Positions 63,398-64,000 of a stretch of 64,000 bases of DNA are shown here, one piece after another; within the stretch, counting starts at the first letter, position 1; every line of letters begins with the position of its first letter. The translations under genes were made by a program, and so were the position numbers. The DNA is from Hyphomicrobiales bacterium (GTDB taxonomy: Bacteria; Pseudomonadota; Alphaproteobacteria; Rhizobiales; JACESI01): contig JBDXGY010000005.1 in the NCBI GenBank assembly GCA_039989895.1, positions 310,001 to 374,000 of the forward strand, read 5' to 3'. Below the pieces are notes generated by a model, which saw only the letters and a program-made list of their open reading frames with translations, made no database searches and was not told where the DNA came from.

Positions 63398-64000
63398 CTA
63401 AATCCCCTTGCGGCTAATTAATATGGGCTGTCGGGAGGCAGGCACCAGGCCTTCTGGCACAGGAATCGTTGACGCGTTAAAATCGGCATTAATTTCAAGT
63501 TCAGGCCCATCACCAGTCTCAATTTGATGCGAAATTATGGCGGTCCAGTTCGATTGCTGGCCTAATCTGCTTGCCTTATCAATGATGAACTTTCCTCGTG
63601 GAAGATAAACAGTACCCTCAAAACGTTCAGCGTCTTTTGTTTCTATCCTAAAACTACGGTTAAGAGGCGAATTTCTGTCTTCGAAAAACAGTAAGCCGGC
63701 CATCGGACCTTCATCTGGTGCAGTCAGACTCACCTGGCTTGATCCGGTGAAAGAAAAAGTTGATGTGTCTCCGGTGAAAAACATACCGACGTTTTCGCCT
63801 ATAATTGTCGCATTACCCGTAATTTCTATCGGCCCATCTTTGAAAACATAAATGCCCGGTTCGAATTTAACTTCCAGCTTCCCGATAACCCTTAACCCAT
63901 CGCAATATGTACCAGGCGTAAATGTAAGAACTCCTCCTTGATAGCGTGGATCTTGTTTCGCTTCCCCAGTCGATAAGAATATATTTGTGTTCTCAGGAAT
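63398..64000 (-). CDS. TadG-like pilus assembly protein, C-terminal part (5' end beyond window)
   Basis: The minus-strand frame is open to the window edge, so the N-terminus is missing; an internal ATG at 63784 is not the start. The visible 200 residues include [67 protein letters not shown] and end in PILISRKGI. This Gly-rich beta-type pattern occurs at the C-terminus of alphaproteobacterial TadG-related proteins. It would go with the two TadE-like genes at 30.6-31.8 kb. It lies 11 bases upstream of the hybrid kinase gene on the same strand, so co-transcription is possible. Confidence 0.65.
   Translation of the reverse strand: MPENTNIFLSTGEAKQDPRYQGGVLTFTPGTYCDGLRVIGKLEVKFEPGIYVFKDGPIEITGNATIIGENVGMFFTGDTSTFSFTGSSQVSLTAPDEGPMAGLLFFEDRNSPLNRSFRIETKDAERFEGTVYLPRGKFIIDKASRLGQQSNWTAIISHQIETGDGPELEINADFNASTIPVPEGLVPASRQPILISRKGI

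Overview
The window looks like chromosomal DNA of a free-living alphaproteobacterium, most likely of the Hyphomicrobiales (Rhizobiales) or a close relative. The evidence is a run of mutS, glnD, murJ, trpS and a universal stress protein gene, an OlsB-like acyltransferase, the aerobic cobaltochelatase subunit CobN, the CtrA inhibitor SciP, and a Caulobacter-type flagellar block (fliF, fliG, fliH/flbE, fliN, flbD) with CtrA-type boxes. Species cannot be named from the sequence alone. Coding density is high. I see no insertion sequence, prophage or CRISPR array.

Layout. Bases 1-11522 hold housekeeping genes on the plus strand: the end of a hybrid kinase, an OlsB-like gene, mutS, glnD, murJ, trpS, usp and galE. 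Bases 11600-16261 hold a small exported protein, a hydroxypyruvate-isomerase-like gene, an RhlE-type helicase, a spermidine-synthase-like protein and a PcaD-like hydrolase. Bases 16262-22529 hold a three-subunit molybdoenzyme, best read as the sulfite dehydrogenase SoeABC, divergent from fumC with a 27-base palindrome between them. Bases 22572-26971 hold an acyltransferase, a fumarylpyruvate-hydrolase-like gene coupled to a TauE/SafE exporter, ArsH and a methyltransferase. Bases 27000-36264 are mostly envelope genes: a ClpP-like membrane protein paired with an unknown membrane protein, a patatin, two TadE-like pseudopilins, a PhnD-like binding protein, a phosphomannomutase, a retropepsin-like protease and a DUF547 protein. 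Bases 36337-41696 are the cobW-cobN-cobO operon.

The most unusual stretch is 41830-42000. It holds a 24-codon reading frame behind a Shine-Dalgarno sequence that matches the whole 16S rRNA 3' tail over 16 bases, followed by several short hairpins and a strong terminator. The 5' arm of the terminator can also pair with that Shine-Dalgarno sequence. This looks like an undescribed riboregulator or leader-peptide RNA.

Bases 42593-44480 hold mnmD and a divergent FAD oxidoreductase, possibly a split form of MnmC. Bases 44477-56403 are the flagellar region, with fliF-fliG-fliH-fliN-flbD, fliK-flgD, flhA and sciP on the minus strand. A SCO1-like copper protein and an overlapping 50-residue protein sit on the plus strand inside it. 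The fliF and flhA promoters share a 46-base element with a CtrA-type box, and fliK has a sigma-54 (-24/-12) promoter. Together with SciP and FlbD this gives a readable CtrA to sigma-54 flagellar hierarchy.

Bases 56664-64000 hold mnmA, a ROK sugar kinase, a methionine tRNA with a clear sigma-70 promoter, a receiver-EAL protein, a large hybrid histidine kinase, and the C-terminal part of a TadG-like protein that runs off the window.
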